Below, one piece after another: positions 21,103-30,556 of a stretch of 48,389 bases of DNA. Each line of letters opens with the position of its first letter. The stretch's first letter is position 1. This DNA comes from a virus, in the IMG/VR virus record IMGVR_UViG_3300048924_000212, positions 1-48,389 of that record. One strand, given 5' to 3'. The translations under genes and the position numbers were made by a program. A model generated the notes under the pieces. The model did no database searches and was not told the DNA's origin. It worked only from the letters and a program-made list of their open reading frames with translations.

Positions 21103-21711
21103 ACCGGCACCGATGGACTGATCGGCAAGGCAGCGCTTTGCGAGGCGCTGGGTTGGTCGCGCCCGACGCTCGATCGTCGACTCGATCGCGACGCATCGTT
21201 CCCGGTGTCGAAGCGCGGCACACGTGCTGGTGGCTGGGAGTTCGATCTCGCTGCGGTGCGCGCCTATCTGAACGGCGACGCGCCACGGCCGGCAGTGCGC
21301 GCTGCGAAGGTCGAGCAGCTCTCGGTGCCGAAGTCGACGAAAGGCGCGCCGATTGCCGATGAGCCGCTCCCGGAGGAGTACTCCGGAGCGAAGTACTCGG
21401 TCGTGCCGCCGGCGGGCACGGAGCCTGTCGTGCACACGGGCGAACAGACAGCCAGGCAGCGGCGCGACGCCGTGCAGGCTGAGATCCTTGAAGACAAGCT
21501 GAGGCGCGATCGCGGGGAGCTCGTTGTCGCCGAGCAGATGCGGCATGTGCTCACGACGATGCTGGCGAAGCTCGGACAAGGCATGGACCGTCTTCCTGAC
21601 CAGCTGGTGGAGCGCCTCGGTCTGCCTGAGGCCGCCGGTGACACGATTCGCGTGGTGATCGACGATCTGCGCCGGCAGATGGTCGACGAGACGCGCGGGC
21701 TGCTGAGCTGA
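20992..21711 (+). CDS. Terminase small subunit (Nu1-like)
   Basis: 239 residues. Residues about 42-95 (GLIGKAALCEALGWSRPTLDRRLDRD, then GGWEFDLAAVRAYLNG) are a winged helix-turn-helix of the Nu1/DUF1441 type that binds packaging sites. A linker follows, then a helical part (TARQRRDAVQAEILEDKLRRDRGELV, MRHVLTTMLAKLGQGMDRL) for assembly with the large subunit. It is followed within 3 bp by the large subunit. Repeated boxes around its start are the likely binding target. Confidence 0.86.
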   Translation: MASDSAAPLDTSGKPKGKSRPRNVTRSDERVTPEALHTGTDGLIGKAALCEALGWSRPTLDRRLDRDASFPVSKRGTRAGGWEFDLAAVRAYLNGDAPRPAVRAAKVEQLSVPKSTKGAPIADEPLPEEYSGAKYSVVPPAGTEPVVHTGEQTARQRRDAVQAEILEDKLRRDRGELVVAEQMRHVLTTMLAKLGQGMDRLPDQLVERLGLPEAAGDTIRVVIDDLRRQMVDETRGLLS

Positions 21712-21713
21712 TC

Positions 21714-23828
21714 ATGTTTGAGACTGCATACGCAGATTCCTACCAGATTGCTCGCGAAGCTCTGAGCGTATTGTTGCCGCCAGAGCGGCTGACGGTCGCC
21801 GAGTACGCCGTGCAGCACCGCCATCTATCCAACCAGGGTGGCGGCTATGTCGGCCGCTGGCATCACGAGAAGGCGCCGTATCTGGTCGCGCCGATGGAGG
21901 TACTCAATAGCCTGGACTATTTGACGACGTGCGTCGTCGGGCCCGGCCAGTCCGGCAAGACGGAAATCGGACAGAACTGGTTGCTCAAGTCGGTCGCGAA
22001 CGATCCGGCCGACATGCTCTGGTACATGCAGACCGATCCGGGGCTAGAGGCGTTCGTGAAGGGGCGTATCAATCCCCAGATCGACGGGCACCCTGAAATG
22101 GCAACGCGTCTGGGAACGCGCCCCGTCGATGACTCGCTGCACTTCAAGCGATTTAGCGGGATGCACGTCGAGTTCCTTTCGGCCGCGCACAACAATCTGA
22201 TCAACAAGTCGGCACCGCGGATCATCGCTGACGAGATCGACGCATACCCGAAGGACCTCGGCGATATCAAGGCGCTGCTCGACGTGCGGCGCCAGACGTT
22301 CGGCCGGTATTCGATGCTGCTGGCGATGAGCCACCCTGACATGGCGCGCGGGCTGGTGCCCGAGCGCGATTGGACCGCCGGCGTGATGGCCATCTACTCG
22401 GACAGCGACCGCCGTGTCTGGTATTGGCCTTGTCCGCATTGCGGCGCGTGGTCGAGCCCGGCGCCTACATCTAATCGGTACATGTCGCTCGAGTATCCGG
22501 AAGACGGAACGCTGGACGACGTCGAGCGCGAAGCGCGACTGATCTGCCCGGTCAACGGATGCAAGATCGAAGACGAGCACCGGCGGGCGATGAACCTTGC
22601 GGCCTTCCGGTCTCCGTTCGGCGGCTGGATTGGCGATGGTCAGGAGATCTCGCAGGACGGACGCGTTAGCGGCGAGCTCATCGCGCGCAAGACAGCCGGC
22701 TTCTGGATCGTTGGTGTCATGTCGCCTTTCATCCTCGGCGGCATCGGGGCGCTCGCACGCGCAAAGGCGAAGGCCGAGCGCGAAGCCGAAGTGACCGGTG
22801 ATGACAAGACGGTCAGACAGGTTGTCGTGAAGCAGTACGGCTTTCCGTACGCCACGAAACCTGGCGCCGGCTCGATCGACGCGAACGATCTGGCCGATCG
22901 CGCCGAGCGTGATCTTCAGGTCGGATTTGTTCCGGAGGGAGGGAGGTTCATCACCATCTCAGTCGACTGTCAGATCGCGAACTGGGAATACCTCGTGCGG
23001 GTTTGGGGCGAGCGCGGTGAGAGCTGGGTGATCGAGAAAGGACGCATTCCCGGCGATCCGGCGACCTCTGAGGAAGATTGGGATCAGGTGCTGGCGCTGT
23101 TCCGGCGCACATGGCCGCTCGCCGACGGATCTGGTCGGCGCATGCGAGTGCGCGGTGCTGGATATGACTCGCACGGTCAGCCAGGCGTGACGCAACAGGC
23201 TTACGAGGCATGGACGCGCTGGCGGCGTGGCCGTCACATCAAATACTTCGGCAAGCTGAATGGCCGGGACGTCTTCGACATTATTCCGCTTCGCGGCGGC
23301 AAGCCTGAGTCCGCGCGACTGGCGGTGACGTATCCGGACACCACGCGGAAGTCGAACGTTGTAGCGGCGGCAGGGCAGGTGCCTGTCGCCACGTTCAATC
23401 CGAACCAGTTCAAAGACGATCTCTCCGGCCAGCTGCTCGTCGCGGAGGGCGGACCGAAGTTCGTTCACGTGCCATACGCGTTTCGGTCAAAGCAGGCACC
23501 TCACGTCTGGTTCGAGCAACTCACCTCAGAACAGCGTCTCAAGAACGGTCGCTGGGAAAAGATCATCGATTCGGCACGGAACGAAGCTCTTGACCTGATG
23601 GTGATGTCGCATGTCGTTTCCCATCTTCACGGGCTGCGAGGGATCAACTGGGAGCGCCCGCCTGAGTGGGCGCGCCCGTGGGACACGAATCCGCTGGTGT
23701 TCATGCCGGAAGACTCGCCGGCGCCTGACGCTGCGCCGACAGAATCACCTCCCGGCGTGATCGTTCAGACCGTCGAACCTGAAACAAAGGATGCTCCGCG
23801 CAAGTCGCTCGCGAGCCGCCTCGCATAG
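21714..23828 (+). CDS. Terminase large subunit (lambda gpA family)
   Basis: 704 residues, a normal length for gpA. Walker A GPGQSGKTE at 76-84, Walker B in IADEIDAYPKD at about 171-181, and the gpA-typical LSNQGGGYVGRWHHEKAPYL near the start. The C-terminal nuclease half includes FITISVDCQ, GAGYDSHG and NEALDLMVM. It cuts concatemeric DNA and pumps it into the prohead with ATP. The family choice places the head module with lambda-type phages. Confidence 0.95.
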   Translation: MFETAYADSYQIAREALSVLLPPERLTVAEYAVQHRHLSNQGGGYVGRWHHEKAPYLVAPMEVLNSLDYLTTCVVGPGQSGKTEIGQNWLLKSVANDPADMLWYMQTDPGLEAFVKGRINPQIDGHPEMATRLGTRPVDDSLHFKRFSGMHVEFLSAAHNNLINKSAPRIIADEIDAYPKDLGDIKALLDVRRQTFGRYSMLLAMSHPDMARGLVPERDWTAGVMAIYSDSDRRVWYWPCPHCGAWSSPAPTSNRYMSLEYPEDGTLDDVEREARLICPVNGCKIEDEHRRAMNLAAFRSPFGGWIGDGQEISQDGRVSGELIARKTAGFWIVGVMSPFILGGIGALARAKAKAEREAEVTGDDKTVRQVVVKQYGFPYATKPGAGSIDANDLADRAERDLQVGFVPEGGRFITISVDCQIANWEYLVRVWGERGESWVIEKGRIPGDPATSEEDWDQVLALFRRTWPLADGSGRRMRVRGAGYDSHGQPGVTQQAYEAWTRWRRGRHIKYFGKLNGRDVFDIIPLRGGKPESARLAVTYPDTTRKSNVVAAAGQVPVATFNPNQFKDDLSGQLLVAEGGPKFVHVPYAFRSKQAPHVWFEQLTSEQRLKNGRWEKIIDSARNEALDLMVMSHVVSHLHGLRGINWERPPEWARPWDTNPLVFMPEDSPAPDAAPTESPPGVIVQTVEPETKDAPRKSLASRLA

Positions 23829-23836
23829 GACACGCC

Positions 23837-24106
23837 ATGAATCGTTGGAACCCGGGCACGAGCATCTTCGCAGGCATGAGCACTGAGCAGCTGCAGACGG
23901 CTCTCGCGAATGCGCAGCAGGCGTATCTCGATCTTTCGACCGGTACGAAGGGCGTTGACTTCAGTTATAGCCAGGCTGGCGGGACGAAGCATGTCCGCTA
24001 CACCGAGACCGATCTGCCGAAGATCGTTGCTCTAATCAAGGAGCTGCAGGCGCAGCTCTGCATCGTGCCCGCACCGCGGCGCGCAATGCGTTTTGTGATC
24101 CGATAA
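23837..24106 (+). CDS. Head-tail joining protein gpW-like
   Basis: 89 residues. MSTEQLQTALANAQQAYLDL, then DFSYSQAGGTKHVRYTETDLPKIVALIKELQAQL fits lambda gpW: two helices around a beta hairpin. The family start MSTEQLQ is residue 14, and an in-frame ATG there (23876) is possible, but the 23837 ATG lies 9 bp after the terminase stop. gpW plugs the connector after packaging. Confidence 0.88.
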   Translation: MNRWNPGTSIFAGMSTEQLQTALANAQQAYLDLSTGTKGVDFSYSQAGGTKHVRYTETDLPKIVALIKELQAQLCIVPAPRRAMRFVIR

Positions 24107-25750
24107 ATGAGCGAAGGCCCACAGATTCTCGGACCCAATGGGGTCCCGCTGCCATCGCGCCAGAGCCGCCCGTCCATGCTCGCCGGTGGTTGGGATGTCA
24201 CGCCGTACGACGCAGCCGACATCTATAGCGACAAGATGTCCGGCTGGCGGCCGTTCCTTTGGTCGCCGGACAGCGAACTCAACATCTATCGCGATCGCAT
24301 CGTTTCGCGTATCCGCGATCTGGTGCGAAACGACGGATGGGCATCAGGCGCTGTTACGCGTCTGTGTGACAACGTCGTCGGCGCGAATTTCCGGCCGATC
24401 TGCAAGCCGAATTTCAAGCTGCTCGCGCTTCGAACGGGAAATAAGGCCTTCGATCACGAGTGGGCCGAAGAATTCGGTCGCGCGATCGATGCATATTTCG
24501 CCGAGTGGGCCGACGATCCCGCGTTCTATTGCGACGTGCACCGCAAACAGACCTTCGGTCAGATGATGCGGCTCGGATTCCGCCATAACGTCATCGATGG
24601 CGATGCGCTGGCGATATCGCACTGGCTTCCCGAACGGGTTGGTTACGGCCGCGCCAACTTCGCGACGGCGGTTCAGCTCGTCGATCCGGATCGACTGTCG
24701 AACCCTCAACAGCAGTTCGACAACAAATGGATGCGCGGCGGCGTGAAGATCGATGCATTCGGTGCGCCGACCGGCTACTTCATCCGCCGCGCGCATCTGG
24801 GCGACTGGTTCAACGCTGAAAAGGCATGGCAGTGGGACGAATTGCCACGCGAGACCAGCTGGGGCCGGTCGGTAACGGTCCACTACTACGACCACGATCG
24901 AGCGAACCAGCACCGCGGCGGCGCGGGCATGTTCGCGCCCGTCGTGCAGCGCCTGCGGATGCTGATCAAGTACGACAGCACCGAGCTCGACGCCGCGATC
25001 ATCAATGCGATCTTCGGCGCGTATGTCGAGAGTCCGTTTGATCCGCAGATGGTCGAAATGGCGCTCTCAGATGGCGAGCATCTGCCGCGCTACCAGCAGG
25101 AACGCTCCGAATTCCATAAGGAGCGGAAGACGGCCCTCGGCGAGGCCCGGCTCCCGATCCTGTTCCCGGGCGAGAAGATCAATGTAGTCAACGCGGCTCG
25201 CCCGAGCGGAAATTTCGAAGGATTCGAATCTGCGGTGCTGCGCAACGTTGCATCCGCAACCGGTATGTCAGCGCAGCAGATCTCGCAAAACTGGTCGGAC
25301 GTCAACTACAGCTCGGCGCGCGGCGCACTGATGGAAGCATGGAAGACCTTCGATCGGAGGCGCTGGGACTTTGGCGTCGGCTTCGGTCAGCCGCTCTACA
25401 CGAACGTCGTCGAAGAGATCTACGACACGTGCAAGCTGCCGATGCCCGAGGGCGTGGAAAAACCGGACTTCGTCAAATATCGCGGCGCATTTTCGCGCGC
25501 TCGCTGGGTTGGCCCTGGACGCGGATGGATTGATCCTGTGAAGGAGCCGCAGGGTTCAGTGCTCAAGATGGATTCCGCGCTCTCGACGCTTGACGAAGAG
25601 ACCGATGCAAACGAGGGCGGCGACTGGCGCGAGAAGGTCGAGCAGCGCGCGCTCGAAATCAAGCGCTTCCGCGAGCTTGGCATCCCGTTGCCCAGCTGGG
25701 CATCCGGCATGCCAGCAAACGAAGCAATGAAAGAGGAGCAGCCGCAATGA
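24107..25750 (+). CDS. Portal protein (lambda gpB family)
   Basis: 547 residues. Family signatures: the early WRPFLWSPDSELNIYRDRIVSRIRDLVRNDGWASGAVTRLCDNVVG region (in parts), DGDALAISHWLPE, VDPDRLSNPQQ, and GMSAQQISQNWSDVNYSSARGALMEAWKTFDRRR. It forms the dodecameric DNA channel at one head vertex. The start follows the gpW stop with no gap; the end overlaps the protease start by ATGA. Confidence 0.94.
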   Translation: MSEGPQILGPNGVPLPSRQSRPSMLAGGWDVTPYDAADIYSDKMSGWRPFLWSPDSELNIYRDRIVSRIRDLVRNDGWASGAVTRLCDNVVGANFRPICKPNFKLLALRTGNKAFDHEWAEEFGRAIDAYFAEWADDPAFYCDVHRKQTFGQMMRLGFRHNVIDGDALAISHWLPERVGYGRANFATAVQLVDPDRLSNPQQQFDNKWMRGGVKIDAFGAPTGYFIRRAHLGDWFNAEKAWQWDELPRETSWGRSVTVHYYDHDRANQHRGGAGMFAPVVQRLRMLIKYDSTELDAAIINAIFGAYVESPFDPQMVEMALSDGEHLPRYQQERSEFHKERKTALGEARLPILFPGEKINVVNAARPSGNFEGFESAVLRNVASATGMSAQQISQNWSDVNYSSARGALMEAWKTFDRRRWDFGVGFGQPLYTNVVEEIYDTCKLPMPEGVEKPDFVKYRGAFSRARWVGPGRGWIDPVKEPQGSVLKMDSALSTLDEETDANEGGDWREKVEQRALEIKRFRELGIPLPSWASGMPANEAMKEEQPQ

Positions 25751-26631
25751 GAAATCTTCCGCACATCGCGGCGCGGGTCTTCAACACGCCGTTGCTGCTG
25801 GATCCGCTGAAGGCCGAAGTGATCCTGTCGGCTGTTGGCGATCGCCTGGGTGTGAGTAGCTTTACGGACTCAAACGGCATGCTTGTGCCCGTTCGCGGAC
25901 CCATGATGGCGATCGAGGATGAGGGCTATCTCCACGCCGATCGGGACTCTGACGGCGGCTATGACGTGCTCAAGGGCATCGCGAAGATCGATGTGCATGG
26001 CACGCTCGTGCAGAAGAGCGGATACCTGCGCCCCTGCAGCGGCATGACTGGTTACGACGGCGTCCGCCAGAACTACCTCGAGGCGCTCGACGACTCGGAC
26101 GTTAAGGCGATCGCAATCGACGTGAACTCGCCGGGCGGTGAAGTGCCGGGCTGTTTTGATCTGGTCGACCTGATCTACGAAACACGTGGCGAGAAGCCAG
26201 TCTGGGCGATATGCAATGAATACGCCTACTCGGCGGCTTACGCGATCGCATCCGCATGCGACTACATCACGGTGCCACGCACGGGCGGTGTCGGTTCAGT
26301 CGGCGCGGTCTGGATACACATGGACTTTTCGCAGGCGATCAGCGACGCCGGTGTGAAGGTGACCATGGTCAAGTACGGTGACCGGAAGATGGAAGGCAAC
26401 CCGTACGAAGCAATGTCGAAGCCGGCGCTCGAGCGTTTCCAGAAGTCAATCGACATGGTCGGCGAGCTGTTTGTCGACACCGTCGCGCGCAATCGCCGCA
26501 TCAGCACAAAGAAAGTGCGCGACACCGAAGCAGGTTGTTTCCTCGCGGCCGAAGGCGTCGAGCTGGGCCTCGCGGATTCTGTAATGGCGCCCGACGCCGC
26601 CTTCCGTGCGCTCTTGAAAAAGATCGCCTAA
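25747..26631 (+). CDS. Head maturation protease, S49 (SppA/ClpP-like, gpC-type)
   Basis: 294 residues. The S49 fold shows in AKIDVHGTLVQKSGYL, IDVNSPGGEVPGCFDLVDLI, and the nucleophile region ICNEYAYSAAYAIASACDYI (Ser in AYSAAY). GGVGSVGAVWIHMD follows, then KYGDRKMEGNPYE with the general-base Lys. It processes portal and scaffold during head assembly, as lambda gpC does. It is shorter than gpC; the scaffold part seems to be a separate downstream gene. Confidence 0.93.
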   Translation: MRNLPHIAARVFNTPLLLDPLKAEVILSAVGDRLGVSSFTDSNGMLVPVRGPMMAIEDEGYLHADRDSDGGYDVLKGIAKIDVHGTLVQKSGYLRPCSGMTGYDGVRQNYLEALDDSDVKAIAIDVNSPGGEVPGCFDLVDLIYETRGEKPVWAICNEYAYSAAYAIASACDYITVPRTGGVGSVGAVWIHMDFSQAISDAGVKVTMVKYGDRKMEGNPYEAMSKPALERFQKSIDMVGELFVDTVARNRRISTKKVRDTEAGCFLAAEGVELGLADSVMAPDAAFRALLKKIA

Positions 26632-26647
26632 CTACCCGAGGAATCAA

Positions 26648-27337
26648 ATGAAGCTGACGACAATCGCCGGCGCGATCCCGTTCGCGCATCTGTTGGGCCG
26701 CGATCGGCCCGTGAACGTTACCGCCAATGTGCGCGCCGACGATGACGGCGACGGCAACGACGACGCCATGAAGGGTCGCAAGAGCAAGGCGAAGGGGTCG
26801 CGCGCCGATGACGATACGCGCGAGGACGGTGACGGCAACGAAACCGATCGCAAGGGCAAGTCGAAGTCGGCGCGCGCCGAAGATGACGAGGAGCGCGAAG
26901 ACGAGGACGAAGAAGACGAGCGTCCGGACGGCCGCAAGTCGAAAAAGGCCAAGGCGCGCGCTGAAGATCGTGAAGAGCGCGATGAAGAGGATGGCGATCG
27001 CGAATCGAAGGCGATGGCGCGCGGCGCATCGCGCGAACGCGCCCGGTGCAAGGCAATCTTCGCGAGCGAAGGTGCCGGCGTGCGTCCCGATATGGCCGCC
27101 CACTTCGCGTTCAACACGAGCATGTCGGCGGATGACGCGGTCGCCACGCTGAATGCGTTCGCCGCTGGCGCGCCGAAGGCAGAGAGCCGTCAAACGCTTT
27201 CGACGCGCATGCAAGACGTGGTTACGCCGAATCCGGGCCCGGCAGATCTGCCGCCCCCCGACATGTCCACCGCGCAGGGCACGGCAGCTGCGATGGTTGG
27301 TGTGTACAACGGCGTTCTCGGTCGCGGCGGCCAGTAA
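26648..27337 (+). CDS. Charged scaffold-like protein
   Basis: 229 residues. Residues 30-125 are almost only Asp, Glu, Lys, Arg and Ser (DDDGDGNDDAMKGRKSKAKG and similar), predicted disordered. A helical C-terminus follows (AMARGASRERARCKAIFASEG, then DAVATLNAFAAGAP). Position after the protease and before the decoration protein is that of lambda Nu3. In many relatives such a region is fused to the S49 protease. No sequence homology is claimed for the charged part. Confidence 0.75.
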   Translation: MKLTTIAGAIPFAHLLGRDRPVNVTANVRADDDGDGNDDAMKGRKSKAKGSRADDDTREDGDGNETDRKGKSKSARAEDDEEREDEDEEDERPDGRKSKKAKARAEDREERDEEDGDRESKAMARGASRERARCKAIFASEGAGVRPDMAAHFAFNTSMSADDAVATLNAFAAGAPKAESRQTLSTRMQDVVTPNPGPADLPPPDMSTAQGTAAAMVGVYNGVLGRGGQ

Positions 27338-27382
27338 CGCGGCAAGGCACTCTTCCTTTTCCGGATACCCTGGAGATTCACG

Positions 27383-28147
27383 ATGAACATGTTGAAACTG
27401 CTGATGGCCGCATTCGGCTGGAGCCGCCTCTATGCGATTCCGCCCGGCTATGAGAATCCGCAACAACCGATGGCCGTGAGCGAGACGTTCGTTCCCGACC
27501 AGCTGATCGCCGGCCGCTTCCCGCTCGTGACGATGCAGAACGTCACGCTGACGGGCGGCGCGGCATTGAACCGTGGTTCGGTGCTCGGTCAGGTCACGGT
27601 CGGCACGCCTCCCGCTACAGGTACCGCGGTAGGCGGCAACACCGGCAACGGCACGATCACGGCGGTTGCCGCTGGCAGCAAGACGCAGGTGGGCACCTAT
27701 ACGATCAAGTTCACGGGCGCGACCACATACAACGTCTTCGACCCGAACGGCCGGATGCTCGAGCCGGGTGCAGCTGCAGGTGCATACCCCGCCGGCGCCG
27801 GCGCTGCGCAGGAAACCGATCTTTCGTTCACGTTCACCGCCGGCGGTACCGCGATGGTCGCGGGCGACGGCTTCACGATCACGGTGCCGGCGGGCAGCGG
27901 CAAATTCAAGCTGGCCGCGTCGAATGCCGTCGACGGCAGCCAGATCCCGTCCGCGATCCTCGGTGACTACACCGATGCAACGGGCGGAGACGTCAACTGC
28001 GCGATCTATGCCTCGGGCGAGTTCAACTCGAACTTCCTCACGTTCGGCTCGGGCATCACCGCATCGTCGGCCGCTGCCGTGCTGCGTGACGCGGGCATTT
28101 ACCTCCGCAGCGTGCTGCCGGCGACGGGCACCATCACCAACTTCTGA
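27383..28147 (+). CDS. Head decoration protein (gpD family, enlarged)
   Basis: 254 residues against about 110 in lambda gpD. The family core is at the start (VTLTGGAALNRGSVLGQVT, near residue 55) and the end (GGDVNCAIYASGEFN, then RDAGIYLRSVLP). Between them lies an extra beta-rich domain of about 110 residues (TQVGTYTIKFTGATTYNVFD, FTFTAGGTAMVAGDGFTI). About 27 residues precede the usual MAVSETFVP start. It stabilises the filled capsid. GGAG precedes the ATG. Confidence 0.88.
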   Translation: MNMLKLLMAAFGWSRLYAIPPGYENPQQPMAVSETFVPDQLIAGRFPLVTMQNVTLTGGAALNRGSVLGQVTVGTPPATGTAVGGNTGNGTITAVAAGSKTQVGTYTIKFTGATTYNVFDPNGRMLEPGAAAGAYPAGAGAAQETDLSFTFTAGGTAMVAGDGFTITVPAGSGKFKLAASNAVDGSQIPSAILGDYTDATGGDVNCAIYASGEFNSNFLTFGSGITASSAAAVLRDAGIYLRSVLPATGTITNF

Positions 28148-28168
28148 TCCATCGGGATCGCGCTTCAG

Positions 28169-28190
28169 GCCGCCTTCGGGCGGCTTTTTT
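28169..28190 (+). terminator. UUCG-loop terminator between gpD and gpE genes
   Basis: GCCGCC-ttcg-GGCGGC followed by six T. It stands inside the late operon, 22 bp before the major capsid gene. Confidence 0.88.
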
Positions 28191-28211
28191 CATTTCTAAG
28201 GGGTCGATTTC

Positions 28212-29306
28212 ATGGATATCTTCGATACCAACGTCCTGATCGGCGTGGTGCCCAACTTGTTGACGTCGCAGAACTGGCTGCTCGACAAGTTCTTCCCGGG
28301 CATCAAGCCGTCGGATTCCGAGTATGTCTCGATCGACGTCGATATCGGTAAGCGCCGTATGTCGCCGTTCGTTTCGCCGCTGGTCGAAGGCAAGCTGGTC
28401 GAGCAGCGCACGATGCAGACCAACACGTTCAAGCCGGCATACATCAAAGACAAGCGCGCTCCGGATCTGCGCAAGCCGATCCGCCGTCAGATCGGCGAGC
28501 GTATCGGCGGCGAGCTGACCGGCGCCGAGCGCATGATGGTCAACCTGATGTTCGAAATGGCTGACCAGGTGGACATGCTGAACCGTCGTCTGGAATGGAT
28601 GGCGGCGCAGGCGCTCCAGTCCGGCAGCATCACGATCGCGGGCGATGGCTTCCCGACGCAGGTGATCAACTTCGGTCGCGACGCATCGCTCACGGTGACA
28701 CTCTCCGGCGGGGCGACGTGGGACAACGTTGCGACGACGGCGACGCCGGCATACGACATCGAGCAGTGGGCCAATCAGGTTCTGATGCTCGTCGGTGCCG
28801 TCGTGACCGATATCGTCTTCTCGCCGACGGCGTGGCAGTACTTCATTCAGGATCCGCGTGTGCGCGATGCTGTCGTTCTCGACACGGCGCGCTTCCGCGA
28901 GCTGTCGCGCAATAACCGCATGACGGCACAGGTCCAGCTCGGCGTCGAAGTCAAGAAGGGCGCGATCTACAAGGGCTGGTGGGGCGGCTACGACCTGTGG
29001 ATCTACAACGACTGGTATCTCGACGACACCGGTCTGAACCAGTTCCGCATGCTGCCCGACGGCTCGATCATGATGAGCGGACCGGATCTGATGGGCACGC
29101 GCGCGTTCGGGCAGATTCTCGATCCGGAGTTCAACTACGGTCCGCTGCCGTATGCCCCGAAATCGTGGGTCGAGAAGGATCCGGCCCAGCGTCTGATCCT
29201 CATGCAGTCGTCGCCGCTTGTCATCCCCGAGCGTCCGAACGCCTCCTTCTACGCAACCGTGACGTCGGTCGCTGGCACGAGCGCATTGCCGTCCGGCGTG
29301 TACTGA
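28212..29306 (+). CDS. Major capsid protein (gpE family)
   Basis: 364 residues, close to lambda gpE (341). Typical features: FFPGIKPSDSEYVSIDVDIGKRRMSPFVSPLVEGKLVE (in parts), YIKDKRAPDLRKP, then LNRRLEWMAAQALQSGSITI, and the C-terminal YNDWYLDD and MSGPDLMGTRAFGQILDPEF. It builds the icosahedral shell with gpD. Flanking terminators may set a short abundant transcript. Confidence 0.95.
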   Translation: MDIFDTNVLIGVVPNLLTSQNWLLDKFFPGIKPSDSEYVSIDVDIGKRRMSPFVSPLVEGKLVEQRTMQTNTFKPAYIKDKRAPDLRKPIRRQIGERIGGELTGAERMMVNLMFEMADQVDMLNRRLEWMAAQALQSGSITIAGDGFPTQVINFGRDASLTVTLSGGATWDNVATTATPAYDIEQWANQVLMLVGAVVTDIVFSPTAWQYFIQDPRVRDAVVLDTARFRELSRNNRMTAQVQLGVEVKKGAIYKGWWGGYDLWIYNDWYLDDTGLNQFRMLPDGSIMMSGPDLMGTRAFGQILDPEFNYGPLPYAPKSWVEKDPAQRLILMQSSPLVIPERPNASFYATVTSVAGTSALPSGVY

Positions 29307-29313
29307 TCTGGCC

Positions 29314-29340
29314 GCCGCCGATCGGCGGCGCGTCGTCTTT
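29314..29340 (+). terminator. Possible weak terminator after the capsid gene
   Basis: GCCGCCGATCGGCGGC (29314-29329), a 16-bp perfect palindrome, followed by GCGTCGTCTTTCTT. The stem has little loop space and the T-tract is interrupted, so termination is uncertain. Confidence 0.4.
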
Positions 29341-29367
29341 CTTCGAAAAATCTCAGGAGTCACAGAC

Positions 29368-29640
29368 GTGGCAAAGAACGATCTCGTTCGGGTGCTGGTT
29401 GCACCCGGCAAAAGCATTCAGATTCAGCACCCGGATCAACCCCTCGTGAAGGACGGCAATGGTAAGCCGTTTATCGGCGTGAAGAAAACGATTCTTCCCG
29501 GCGAATTCTTCGAGTGCGAGCGTCAGGAAGCGGAGCGTCTGAAGAGGCTCGGCGTCGTGCATATGCCTGAAGGTCAGGGAGCACCGAAGCCGCTCTTCGG
29601 ATCGTCGGACAAGCAGGAACAGACCATCGGCGCGGCCTGA
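29368..29640 (+). CDS. Small virion-assembly protein (FI position)
   Basis: 90 residues from a GTG at 29368, with AGGAG upstream. MAKNDLVRVLVAPGKSIQIQ, then KTILPGEFFECERQEAERLKRLGVVHMPEG. It lies between capsid and FII-like genes, where lambda has FI, but its composition differs. The beta start and charged helix could make a connector or chaperone. Unrecognised family. Confidence 0.65.
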   Translation: MAKNDLVRVLVAPGKSIQIQHPDQPLVKDGNGKPFIGVKKTILPGEFFECERQEAERLKRLGVVHMPEGQGAPKPLFGSSDKQEQTIGAA

Positions 29641-29981
29641 TGATCAACTGGGATCAGATGGTCGGGACGCCGTGCACCAGCGTGTTCGGACAGCCCGTGC
29701 AGTACACGTGCCAGGGCGGCCCGACACTCCCGCTCACTGGAAATTGGACCGAGGGTTACGTCGAGCAGGCTCCGATCGGTGAAGGGCCACCGCTCGATAC
29801 CACCGATCCGGTGCTCGGCGTGCAGTACTCCGCGTTCCAGCCGTACGGCAAAGAGCCCCTGCAGGGCGACACGCTGTCCACGGTCAATCCGGTTAGTGGA
29901 GTGACGGAAAACTTCGTCGTTAAGGATGTGCAGCCCGATGGGCAGGGCACGGCCTATCTGCTGCTTAACTTCGCGAGCTGA
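29640..29981 (+). CDS. Head-tail attachment protein (gpFII-like)
   Basis: 113 residues (lambda FII has 117). INWDQMVGTPCTSVFGQPVQY, then VLGVQYSAFQP, LQGDTLSTVNP and FVVKDVQPDGQGTAYLLLNF follow the family's beta-barrel pattern, with a closing DxxPDGxGxxxLxL. It forms the head side of the head-tail joint. It marks the end of the lambda-like module; the next genes are Mu-like. Confidence 0.78.
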   Translation: MINWDQMVGTPCTSVFGQPVQYTCQGGPTLPLTGNWTEGYVEQAPIGEGPPLDTTDPVLGVQYSAFQPYGKEPLQGDTLSTVNPVSGVTENFVVKDVQPDGQGTAYLLLNFAS

Positions 29982-29986
29982 TTTCC

Positions 29987-30556
29987 ATGCTTACCCGATC
30001 ACAGATCGTCCAGTACGCGACGGCCGCGCTGACCGCCGCGAATACGATGGCGGGCACGCGCATCTGGGCGCCGCGCGACTGGTCGACGAATGCCGCCGAC
30101 TATCCGGGGATCCTCGTGCAGTGCTTTCGCACGCGGAAAGAGTCGCGCGCGAAGGGCAGTCAGCTTCCCCAGTTTCTCGCGACGCCGATCCTGACCGTTA
30201 TCGGACGCCTTCAGGTGGCCGGTGCCGATGAGACCGCAGCGGCGACTGCCACGGATCAGCTCGAGGCATTCGAGTGGCAGATCGAGCAGGCGATTCTCAC
30301 GAATCAGTCGCTGTTGCAGAACATACGCCGGTTCTCGTTCGTCGACTCGGATGGTGGCGTGACGGCTAACGGCCGCTACCACATCGGCGAGATCCAGATC
30401 AATTTCGGTCTCGAGTTCGAGGTCGACATCGATCCCTTTACGCAGGCCCCTGCATCCGTCCCACCGATCGCTGTGCCCCTCGAAGAAGTCAAGGTCACGT
30501 ACGAGATGCCGGACGGCACCACCGAGCCGGGCGTCGATATCACGCTGCCCCAATAG
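29987..30556 (+). CDS. Tail terminator-type protein
   Basis: 189 residues. SQIVQYATAALTAANTMAGT, then ATDQLEAFEWQIEQAILTN and GEIQINFGLEFEVDIDPF. Position just before the DUF2635 and sheath genes corresponds to Mu gp37, whose class caps the tail tube. The C-terminal 40 residues (PPIAVPLEEVKVTYEMPDG) form an extra tail. Assigned mainly by synteny. Confidence 0.7.
   Translation: MLTRSQIVQYATAALTAANTMAGTRIWAPRDWSTNAADYPGILVQCFRTRKESRAKGSQLPQFLATPILTVIGRLQVAGADETAAATATDQLEAFEWQIEQAILTNQSLLQNIRRFSFVDSDGGVTANGRYHIGEIQINFGLEFEVDIDPFTQAPASVPPIAVPLEEVKVTYEMPDGTTEPGVDITLPQ

Noticed and set aside
28134-29417. 427-residue leftward open frame opposite the capsid gene
   Set aside because: It lies exactly antisense to gpE, is Arg-rich with no family motif and has no ribosome site; typical of GC-rich antisense frames.
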